64,000 nucleotides of DNA from Ruminiclostridium josui JCM 17888 (GTDB taxonomy: Bacteria; Bacillota; Clostridia; Acetivibrionales; DSM-1351), in NCBI RefSeq assembly GCF_000526495.1, contig NZ_JAGE01000001.1:2198501-2262500 (forward strand). Reading direction: 5' to 3'. Position 1 is the stretch's first letter; every line of letters begins with the position of its first letter. Shown here one piece after another: positions 54,722-62,416 of this stretch. Under the pieces are notes generated by a model, which was not told the origin of the DNA, searched no databases, and saw nothing but the letters and a program-made list of their open reading frames with translations. The translations under genes and the position numbers were made by a program.

Positions 54722-56506
54722 TTATGTGTTAGTTGTTTTTATTCCATCAATAGACAGATTCAAGTATGCATCATAACCTTTTATTTTAATATTATCTTTA
54801 TTATATGTATATCCTATTTTATCTAATTTTTCACATAAACATTTCTTGGCATAAGATGGTGCATTAGATGTGTTTTTTGCTTCCAATAGAATAACCTGAT
54901 TTGATTTACGGTTTGGGTGTATAATCATTCCGTCGAACTCACACAATTTCTTTCCCGGAGCATTCTTTTGATATACTAATATACTTGCAGGTATAGTTAT
55001 AGTCGTATCATTTCTCGTATCGTTTTCCAGACATTCAATAAGGAAATTTACTTCATGTCGTTCATCCTCTGTTCCCATACCTGTGCTAAGCAATTTCTTG
55101 ATTTCTTCTTTTCGATTATTTTTTCCGCGAGTACACAGAACGCAAACATTTTCATCAACCGTTGGTTCTATTATGATTGTATTCTCTAAAAACAGATAGA
55201 AGATAAAAAACTTACTTGCCAAGAGATATCGCACATCGCTTGCTAGCTGAATGGTTACACTTCTTAAAATGTTAACTACGGATCTTAATATTCGTAAGGC
55301 AATAAAAACCTTATTATTACAGTTCTTCTTTATCGAGACAAGAATTGTCCTTTCGCCAGAATGCCTATCATAATAACCTACCCTTACATTGTTAGTATGT
55401 TCTAATTCCTCTAACAATTTTTGCGATAATTGCTTATCTGTAGAATCAAATGTTAATTTCAAGATGGATTCATTCAAATAATCCCGAGACTGACGATGTT
55501 GTATATTTAAGACACTTTTCATATTCAACCATAAATCTTTATAGTAATCTAGATTATACAACTCTTGATTATTTATTAAAGAAGAAACCATCTTTCTAGA
55601 AATTCTGTAATAACATATTGCATTAGAATTTTCATTATAAACCGTATCGTCAAGTAATTTACTAATCGATTGAATCAAATAGTGAGCTGGCAATTGATTG
55701 TTATAATTTGATAGAAGTTCCCTAAATAACAATAATATTGCTTCGTCATTCCATAGATCAATTGTAAAAGGTGTATTGGCTATTTGTAAATCATAAGCTA
55801 TATAGGAAACATTCCTTACGTTACGAAAAATCTGAAATACATAATGTAATTTGCTATCAATTGGAATGTTATCCTCATTAATATATGCATATATGGTTTC
55901 TTGTGCTAGTAGTACCGCTTGCTTTTTTTGATTACATTTTTCTAACACAAGTAGAGAATTTAATAGATGAAACCGTTGATAATTCCGTTCCTCTATTAAT
56001 TTCAAGGCAGAATTTTGAAAGCGTTCATTTTGTGAACTATTAATCAGTTTTTGACAAAACAGATCATCTTCATTTGCCAGCATAATAATAGCCCGTGATG
56101 CAGTGAATGTATTGTAAAAATGACCAATGTTATAAATAAGTGTTAGAATCTGTAGTATATCTCCAACAGTGGGTTTTTCATTCTTAGATAAATAGTTTAT
56201 GTTCTTACCAAATTCTTTTGCTTTTACTGGGTTGTTGTATGTATACTTCAAAGTTGGTTGTAATTCTTTTTTAATTAACTGATGGAAATAAAGCTGCAAA
56301 ATAGTATAATCATATCTTGATTTTTTCAGTTTCTTTTGAACTCTGATTACACCAAGTTGAGGAATACTTTGAATTCGGGTAATAACACCAATAGCGGACA
56401 GTTCTTTGTATAGTTCAGTAGCGTAAGCATATAAATCAACCTTTACTTTTAAGTTGTTCCTTCTGGGCTTCTGTTTTGGTAATAGATTGTGCTTAATGGT
56501 TGACAT
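54722..56506 (-). CDS. PD-(D/E)xK-signature protein of the defence island
   Basis: This 594-residue protein is new to me. Residues 1-480 are mostly helical with no motif I can name. Residues 510-560 hold a nuclease-like signature: Asp525 in CEFDGMI, followed by Glu542-Ala-Lys544 in ILLEAKN, spaced as in PD-(D/E)xK folds. A Cys-Val-Leu-Cys is seen near 450. It lies 150 bases downstream of the helicase-methyltransferase gene on the same strand, so it may be the last gene of the same operon or have a weak promoter in the gap. Cleavage of unmodified or invading DNA is plausible but unproven. AT-rich. Confidence 0.7.
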   Translation of the reverse strand: MSTIKHNLLPKQKPRRNNLKVKVDLYAYATELYKELSAIGVITRIQSIPQLGVIRVQKKLKKSRYDYTILQLYFHQLIKKELQPTLKYTYNNPVKAKEFGKNINYLSKNEKPTVGDILQILTLIYNIGHFYNTFTASRAIIMLANEDDLFCQKLINSSQNERFQNSALKLIEERNYQRFHLLNSLLVLEKCNQKKQAVLLAQETIYAYINEDNIPIDSKLHYVFQIFRNVRNVSYIAYDLQIANTPFTIDLWNDEAILLLFRELLSNYNNQLPAHYLIQSISKLLDDTVYNENSNAICYYRISRKMVSSLINNQELYNLDYYKDLWLNMKSVLNIQHRQSRDYLNESILKLTFDSTDKQLSQKLLEELEHTNNVRVGYYDRHSGERTILVSIKKNCNNKVFIALRILRSVVNILRSVTIQLASDVRYLLASKFFIFYLFLENTIIIEPTVDENVCVLCTRGKNNRKEEIKKLLSTGMGTEDERHEVNFLIECLENDTRNDTTITIPASILVYQKNAPGKKLCEFDGMIIHPNRKSNQVILLEAKNTSNAPSYAKKCLCEKLDKIGYTYNKDNIKIKGYDAYLNLSIDGIKTTNT

Positions 56507-56656
56507 CTTTTAATCCTTTCTAATACCCCTTGTTCCAACATTTAAACTTCGAAAAGGAATCTGATCTTATACCTGTTTATATACAATGGTTTTATCTTGA
56601 CTTAGTTACACCAAATTTTTGACTATGAATATCTGCTCTTCAAATAGAAGTTTTTA

Positions 56657-59600
56657 TTAATCCAAATTCCAATCAACATCTTTTACCAATGTATTTATAA
56701 AAGCGACTTCATCATCTGTAATTCCATATTTCGCATATAGAGCTTCATCATTCCATTCTTTTGTAAAATCTTGCTGTGGAACAAAACCATAAACTTTTTG
56801 GGTTATGTGCTGTGCACTCTTTAAAAGCAATATCATAAAACGAAAAAACTTTGTTTTCATATATTTGGTTACATTTTTAGCGATTATTTCATTATCAAAT
56901 GGCCCAAGTACTAAATACGTTTCTGTACAAACTGTGTTAATTCCGGCCACAATAGGTTTCGATAAAACAAGGTGTGGGTAGTCATCCGAACCAGGGCTTG
57001 CATATGGCACAAATACTTTTATACTATTAACCCATTGAATATTTTTGGAAATTTGATTTAATGAGACATAACCACTCTCGCCAAATCTATATAAATAAAT
57101 ATTCTTATCTTTTGTTTTAGTAACTACATAATCATTAAAATTTGTAGCCAAACCAAAAGGTTTTCTTGAACTTACTAATTTGTCCATAGTCGGCTCTTGA
57201 AATGCTTGCACCTTTCTAAGTATAGTTATAGCTTTATTAAACCTAATAAATGTTTCGGCGTCTTTTTCTAACAAAGGCCGCTTTAATACGCTTACTACTG
57301 TATTGTTTTGATGATTATAAACGGTACAGTCATCATGCTTATCTTTAGACCATAGGAAGTAACAAACACCACCACGGATATTTACATTTGAGAAACAATC
57401 AGATGTTTCTAGAAAATCATGAATAACATTTAGCTGGTCATCATTCAACATATTTTTTCTAAAAGAGTCCAATCCTTTTCCGCCCGAATACCATCTTGCA
57501 GGAATAATCATAGATAAATGCTTAGGGTTAAGTGCCTTTGCCTGTTCGATAAAAAGATTATATATTGGTTTAGCACTATCACCATAACCGCCATCACTAA
57601 TTTGATATGGAGGATTACCTACAATTGCATCAAACTTCATTTCTTTCTCTCCTTTTATTTTCCAATAGCTTGGTTTTTTTACTCTGTTAATAAACTGCTT
57701 GGGTTTATTTTTCAACATATTAATAAGATCATCAAAATAGTGTGAATTTATAGGAACATCTTTAAATCCCACTAAAGTACGCCTTGTTATAGATTTTGCC
57801 ATTGGTGTTTTGCAGATAATAAACACATTCTGCTGAACCGTCTCATTCCAAAGTTTTTCTTCTAGGTCAGCGGTCAGTTCATCTTCTAGGTAATTAGCAC
57901 ATTTGTTACGGAAAATGCTATATGTTACATAAAGCGGATAAAGACCTGTCTTGGAATTGATTTCAAGTATCTTGGTATCTTTATTACCAAAAGTATCTGC
58001 TGTGACTGTACCATGGTCTATGTATCTAGGCTCCTCTATGGGCTCATTGTGTTCCGTATCGTAGAAATTATAACCACCAAGGCAATCTCCCATATGCATA
58101 TTTACAACTCTCCATGGTGTTAAGACGGTCTCTTTATCTGGGTTTTTAAAGTATGAGAAAAGCTGTGCTATCTTTTGTACACGTTCTGTTGGAGATAGTT
58201 CATCAGCACTTTTTACAGCATTACGAATATTTCTTCCTGCAGCTACAAAGATTTCAGGATCATAATATTTGATAAAATCCTTAAATATTTCTTTAGTCAC
58301 ACCCTTTGGCATAAACTCTTCCCAAGAAGAATCATCTACTATGTCAACCAGCTTTGCTATAGTAATATCTTCATCAAAATTAATGTCTGCACCATAAATC
58401 AGTAAAGGCATACGGATAGAAATACCACGGAGAATAGAACGTGCATTTGCCGCTTGTTTGTTTTTCTCAGCTATTTCTTTTAATTTTTCTTCCTCTTCCG
58501 GAGTACGCTCTTTTTTGGTTTTTTTCTCAATCCGTTTAATTTCTTCGTATTCTTCATCTGTAAAGCCTTGACGATTAATTTCGATATCTTTAGATTTGGG
58601 GGCTGCTTTGGATGCACCTACAATACCTTTTAGATTCTTGAATTTTTCTAAATCTATATTATCAAGTTTTAGCAATTCATCATTATATAGATTGTTATCA
58701 TCAAATCCATTCTTAACCGCACGTTCAGCATAGGCACGTTTTAGTTGCTGCAACAATCTATTCGTATTGTATTTTTTCATAGCAGTTCCATCAACAGCAA
58801 TAACAGGGCAATAATTTAAAAATTCCCCCATTATGCGTCTGTCAGATTCATCTGCTTTTCCTGCCTTGGTAGATATTGCAACAGATTCAGCAACCATCTT
58901 TAATGTTCTATCTGGTGCGAAATCAAATACATAACAATAACGTTTGATTTTTCCATTTTTATTACAAGGTGATTGAACACGAAATATTGTTTGCAGGTAA
59001 TTTGCAGCAGAAGTAGAGAATGAACCTGAAAGCATAAATACAGCTGTCCATTCTGGTACAGTAACTCCCGTAGTTAATTTACCGCAGGAAAGTGTTATAG
59101 TATAACCATCTTCTCCTGCACTATCTATGGCATCGCGAACCTTTTTTAAAGCATCTTCAGATTTTTCTTCTTCGTCACCATCTCCTGCAACATTAACAAT
59201 TTCAAAAACCCCATTACCGAAAACGGGATGTTTTCTCATCATCTTACTCAAAGCTTTTGCTTCCTTTACACCTGGAACCATCCACAGTGAGTGCTTAAAT
59301 AAAGAGCGATATTCTTCAGTAGAGTAAGGGTACTGACTGTCCTTATCATCTTTGGTAATCAGATTAAGAAAACTCCATACATCTTCTGCGTGAAAGAAAT
59401 CCCCTACTTTTACTCCTACTGGGAGAGGTTTACGGTCAATCTTCATATCTCCTGTCCACACACGAAAAAATTCACGGAAATTAAATGCTTTATCTTCCAG
59501 CTCAACATAACGATTATCTGCTATGATTTTTCCTAGGTCATATGTAAAAATTCTTAATTCTGGCAATTCGTCATAAGGGTTTGAATCTCCAAAATGCAAA

Positions 59601-60652
59601 CTATCCCATTCACGCTTGCGGCTTTGCTCCATAACATAATCCCAAGTATATATGTTATCATCATAATCACGCAGAATATTAAACGGAGTACCAGAAAGAG
59701 CAAGGAATTTTGTTTCATATCCACTATCTTCTTTGACAATATTCTTTATCACAGTATCTCCCAATGCCGTAGTTGTACCTTCGTGGGCTTCATCAACTAT
59801 GACAAAATCCCACATAGTATCAAAAACATCATCATTTTTTTCGTATTTACCACCGACTCTCTTGGATTCCCTTAAATCCTGAATAGAGGCAAAGTATACA
59901 AAATTTTTATTGGATTTCAGCAATTGGTCAACGGTATATCCGGTGCTTTTTGAACCATAAATATAATCATTCATTCCGTGAAATATTTTACCAAAATCTT
60001 CAAACCAACCGATATCGACAACAGGTCTGTGTGTAATAATAATAGTTTTATTAAACTTTGATTTTCGAACTACTTCGAGAGCGCATAATGTCTTACCAAA
60101 ACGCATTTTTGCATTCCATAACATCCTATTGCCATTTTTAAATTGCTTTAATGTCTTCTCAATAGCTGCTTCCTGCTCTGGCCTGAACACAATGGGTGTG
60201 AAAGTATCCGATGTGGCATTAGAAAGGTTGTACTGTCCTTTTTTTACAGCCTCTATCGCTTTAATTGCGGTTTTAATATCCACTTTAAACCATTCACGAC
60301 TTGTAGAGTTTTTTAGCTGCTTTTTCTTGATGCCGGAGTTTTCCAACACTCTATGTACATGGTAGTCTCTGAATGCCCTTAGAACAGGCATTCCTTTTTC
60401 ATCCTTTATAGTACGAACAGCAAGTTCTGTATGTAAAAGCTCAAATGAAATACCTGCTGTATTGGTGTATTCCTTAATACGAGTTTTTGCAGCTTGGTTT
60501 AATGCTTTACAATTTGGAGGAAGGTTATCAATAGATTCCTCTGTTTGAATAGTAGTATCGCCTATTTTTAGTAATCCCTTATGGGTTTCATCCCTTATTT
60601 CAAAGATATATATTAGCTTATATTCAAAAGATGGTGTAAATAAACTAACCAT
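56657..60652 (-). CDS. GIY-YIG-like / SF2 helicase / N6-adenine methyltransferase fusion
   Basis: This 1331-residue protein holds several activities. Residues 10-150 resemble a GIY-YIG or T5orf172-type nuclease (YIF at 15-17 and KIGDT at 29-33, later REWF). An SF2 helicase follows, with Walker A MRFGKT (GKT at 186-188), DEAH at 287-290, SGTPFN and a FRVQSP motif VI near 555. The C-terminal third holds an N6-adenine methyltransferase motif IV, NPPY at 1013-1016 (VGNPPYQ), followed by IIPARWYSGG and a TaqI-like target-recognition tail. The SAM-binding half of such enzymes is not seen here. It appears to lie in the partner gene at 60652. The stop TGA of that gene and this ATG overlap by one base (TGATG). 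Confidence 0.83.
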   Translation of the reverse strand: MVSLFTPSFEYKLIYIFEIRDETHKGLLKIGDTTIQTEESIDNLPPNCKALNQAAKTRIKEYTNTAGISFELLHTELAVRTIKDEKGMPVLRAFRDYHVHRVLENSGIKKKQLKNSTSREWFKVDIKTAIKAIEAVKKGQYNLSNATSDTFTPIVFRPEQEAAIEKTLKQFKNGNRMLWNAKMRFGKTLCALEVVRKSKFNKTIIITHRPVVDIGWFEDFGKIFHGMNDYIYGSKSTGYTVDQLLKSNKNFVYFASIQDLRESKRVGGKYEKNDDVFDTMWDFVIVDEAHEGTTTALGDTVIKNIVKEDSGYETKFLALSGTPFNILRDYDDNIYTWDYVMEQSRKREWDSLHFGDSNPYDELPELRIFTYDLGKIIADNRYVELEDKAFNFREFFRVWTGDMKIDRKPLPVGVKVGDFFHAEDVWSFLNLITKDDKDSQYPYSTEEYRSLFKHSLWMVPGVKEAKALSKMMRKHPVFGNGVFEIVNVAGDGDEEEKSEDALKKVRDAIDSAGEDGYTITLSCGKLTTGVTVPEWTAVFMLSGSFSTSAANYLQTIFRVQSPCNKNGKIKRYCYVFDFAPDRTLKMVAESVAISTKAGKADESDRRIMGEFLNYCPVIAVDGTAMKKYNTNRLLQQLKRAYAERAVKNGFDDNNLYNDELLKLDNIDLEKFKNLKGIVGASKAAPKSKDIEINRQGFTDEEYEEIKRIEKKTKKERTPEEEEKLKEIAEKNKQAANARSILRGISIRMPLLIYGADINFDEDITIAKLVDIVDDSSWEEFMPKGVTKEIFKDFIKYYDPEIFVAAGRNIRNAVKSADELSPTERVQKIAQLFSYFKNPDKETVLTPWRVVNMHMGDCLGGYNFYDTEHNEPIEEPRYIDHGTVTADTFGNKDTKILEINSKTGLYPLYVTYSIFRNKCANYLEDELTADLEEKLWNETVQQNVFIICKTPMAKSITRRTLVGFKDVPINSHYFDDLINMLKNKPKQFINRVKKPSYWKIKGEKEMKFDAIVGNPPYQISDGGYGDSAKPIYNLFIEQAKALNPKHLSMIIPARWYSGGKGLDSFRKNMLNDDQLNVIHDFLETSDCFSNVNIRGGVCYFLWSKDKHDDCTVYNHQNNTVVSVLKRPLLEKDAETFIRFNKAITILRKVQAFQEPTMDKLVSSRKPFGLATNFNDYVVTKTKDKNIYLYRFGESGYVSLNQISKNIQWVNSIKVFVPYASPGSDDYPHLVLSKPIVAGINTVCTETYLVLGPFDNEIIAKNVTKYMKTKFFRFMILLLKSAQHITQKVYGFVPQQDFTKEWNDEALYAKYGITDDEVAFINTLVKDVDWNLD

Positions 60653-61602
60653 CAGTTCGCACCCCCTACTAAAGATTTGTATTCAACGATAACCTTTGAC
60701 CTCCAGTCTTTAATTCTACAATATTTAGGTTCCTTGTCACTGTGAAGGTTTTCAATGCTATCAAATAGTGATAATTGCCTATACCAGCCCCGCAAATCAC
60801 ATAATGGAACTGTAAATGTAATGCCATCCATCTGCCACAAATTCCAAGATATAATGGTGGCAATTCGCTTCAATTCTTTTATACCTGGTTCTCGACCAAA
60901 TTTGAATTTCTTATTTTCAATATATGTATATAAAAGATTTTCGCGGGCTAAAAGCAAGTTATCGCCTTGATATTCATACCCATATATACTTTGAAAGGCT
61001 CGTTCAGCCCATTTTATCCATTCATCTTCATTGTCAACATTTTCGTTTACTACACGCATTTTGCGGTCTAGGAGACCTATACGGGATTGTAATTCAATCT
61101 TTTCGCCAGTAACGGTATCATATCGACTGACCAGATATGGTGCCTCTCCACAGGAGATTTCTATTCTTCTGGCATCAACATAATTTTTCCACGTGCGTCC
61201 CTTTTCATTTGGAAAGATAATTTTTTCATTTATTACTTCCCATGATTTATTTTTTTGTATATTAAAAATATTTTTTCTGCCAAACCATTGCTCATCAATA
61301 AGATTGTTTTGTTCATTACATATCCATGAAGGAGTAAAGACTTCAGCCTTTTCTCTTGTTCGAACACTCTTTTTCTTGTAACTCTTAGTTGTTCTAGGTT
61401 GTATCAGTTTTTTCTTAGGGTTTGAAATTAGATGTGCCTTAATTTCACATTCGGCCTTATACATATCGCCAAATTTTGAATAATCATTTGTAGCCCATAT
61501 TATATTTTGATTTGTAGTTCTATCTTTCAGGAGAATATCGAGCAATGATTGATCATATTCCTCAATATCTTCTTTGATATCCATAATTGCATATATCTGC
61601 AC
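60652..61602 (-). CDS. Partner with N-terminal methyltransferase half (EVFTP protein)
   Basis: This 316-residue protein resembles proteins annotated 'restriction endonuclease subunit M'. EVFTP at 87-91 matches the motif X region of N6-adenine methyltransferases. EISCGEAPYL (Cys151-Gly152) fits motif I, and IYGYEYQGDNLLLAREN (Glu210) fits the motif II region. NPPY is absent and instead present in the next protein. GTG 61602 is set by GGAGGG (61608-61613). The longer frame to 61695 overlaps the regulator gene. One-base stop/start overlap with the helicase gene implies coupled translation. Confidence 0.72.
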   Translation of the reverse strand: MQIYAIMDIKEDIEEYDQSLLDILLKDRTTNQNIIWATNDYSKFGDMYKAECEIKAHLISNPKKKLIQPRTTKSYKKKSVRTREKAEVFTPSWICNEQNNLIDEQWFGRKNIFNIQKNKSWEVINEKIIFPNEKGRTWKNYVDARRIEISCGEAPYLVSRYDTVTGEKIELQSRIGLLDRKMRVVNENVDNEDEWIKWAERAFQSIYGYEYQGDNLLLARENLLYTYIENKKFKFGREPGIKELKRIATIISWNLWQMDGITFTVPLCDLRGWYRQLSLFDSIENLHSDKEPKYCRIKDWRSKVIVEYKSLVGGAN

Positions 61603-61645
61603 TCTATCCCTCCTTTGGTGCAATTTATAATCAGCCAAATAGAAA

Positions 61646-61861
61646 TTACTCTTTATCTTCATCCGGAACAAATTCCAATATATCGTCCACACCACAATTT
61701 AATGTTCTACATATACTTTCTATAGTTTCTAGTGAAACATAACCGTTTCGTTTAAGTCTAGTAATAATATTAGCGGAAAAACCAGCTTGTTTTTGTAAAT
61801 CCGCATTTGTCATTTCTTTTTCTATTAACAAATGAAACAGCTTCTTATAGTGTACTGCCAT
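61646..61861 (-). CDS. XRE-family controller protein
   Basis: This 71-residue protein is a single helix-turn-helix (LLIEKEMTNADLQKQAGFSANIITRLKRNGYVSLETIESICRTL type) of the Cro/C1 class, the size of restriction-modification controller (C) proteins. AAGGAGG precedes the ATG. It is the first gene of the leftward operon and its promoter contains a palindrome where it could bind. It probably represses or times expression of the downstream modification and nuclease genes. Confidence 0.82.
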   Translation of the reverse strand: MAVHYKKLFHLLIEKEMTNADLQKQAGFSANIITRLKRNGYVSLETIESICRTLNCGVDDILEFVPDEDKE

Positions 61862-61901
61862 CTGTTTAGCCTCCTTGAAGTTTCAATTAATAACTTTATT
61901 A

Positions 61902-61930
61902 AGTATATCACGCAAACGTGAATTTTTCAA
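61902..61930 (-). promoter_or_regulatory. Promoter of the defence operon with palindromic operator in the spacer
   Basis: Reading the minus strand, TTGAAA (61925-61930), exactly 17 bases and TATACT (61902-61907) form a near-consensus promoter. The spacer contains the inverted repeat TCACG-caaa-CGTGA (61908-61921 on the plus strand), a perfect five-base palindrome that fills most of the gap. The XRE protein encoded just downstream is the natural candidate to bind it and block RNA polymerase. Confidence 0.75.
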
Positions 61931-62032
61931 CATATAATGAGTATATTTAAGTTGTAGACAAAAAAGTCGAAAAGTCTAATTGAAAAATCCAAAACTACAG
62001 CATTCAGCCTTCTTAAACTGAATACCACTTTC

Positions 62033-62046
62033 GCTCAAATTTGAGC
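62033..62046. promoter_or_regulatory. Perfect 14-bp palindrome
   Basis: GCTCAAATTTGAGC reads the same on both strands. It lies in the divergent gap between the defence operon and the primase, just before the terminator at 62062. It could be a second operator or a recombination/processing site. Confidence 0.45.
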
Positions 62047-62061
62047 AAAAGCACAATCATT

Positions 62062-62100
62062 ACAGCCGTCTTTACCGGAAAAAAGACAGGCTGTTTTTTA
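62062..62100 (+). terminator. Terminator upstream of the mobile-element module
   Basis: ACAGCCGTCTT (62062-62072) pairs with AAGACAGGCTGT (62083-62094) with one bulge, followed by TTTTTTATTTT. It ends a transcript from the left or an unseen leader. Between it and 62417 I see no gene with a ribosome binding site, although an open stretch of about 28 codons from 62251 to 62337 is present. Confidence 0.75.
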
Positions 62101-62416
62101 TTTTAGGGGTTCGAATCAATAGAATTCTTCGCTTATGAATGAGGAAGAAAATTATTTTTCTAAAATCCTCAACTAATGTGTTCTACCGTGGCTATAAGGT
62201 GAGAGGAAAATAATCCACCAATAAAAGCAGAGTTTTTCTCTCACTGCTCCTTGACAACTGAATACCCCGAAATGCAAGAGATACTTCAAGCAGAATATGC
62301 CATGACGATAATTCCGAGCGTATTCCTTGAAAGATAACGAGGTTGTGTCAAACAAGGCAAACCCTCTGGAACAGTAGCGTTTCGGGTCATTTATAACAGG
62401 CAAGGAGGTGAAGTAA

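Noticed and set aside
62107-62118. GGGTTCGAATC resembling a tRNA T-arm, possible tRNA fragment or attachment site
   Set aside because: Only about 11 bases match. There is no acceptor stem, no anticodon arm and no CCA-like end, so chance is likely.
62251-62337. Short in-frame stretch of about 28 codons starting with TTG
   Set aside because: No Shine-Dalgarno sequence precedes it and it has no recognisable product. TTGACA at the same spot has no matching -10 box.
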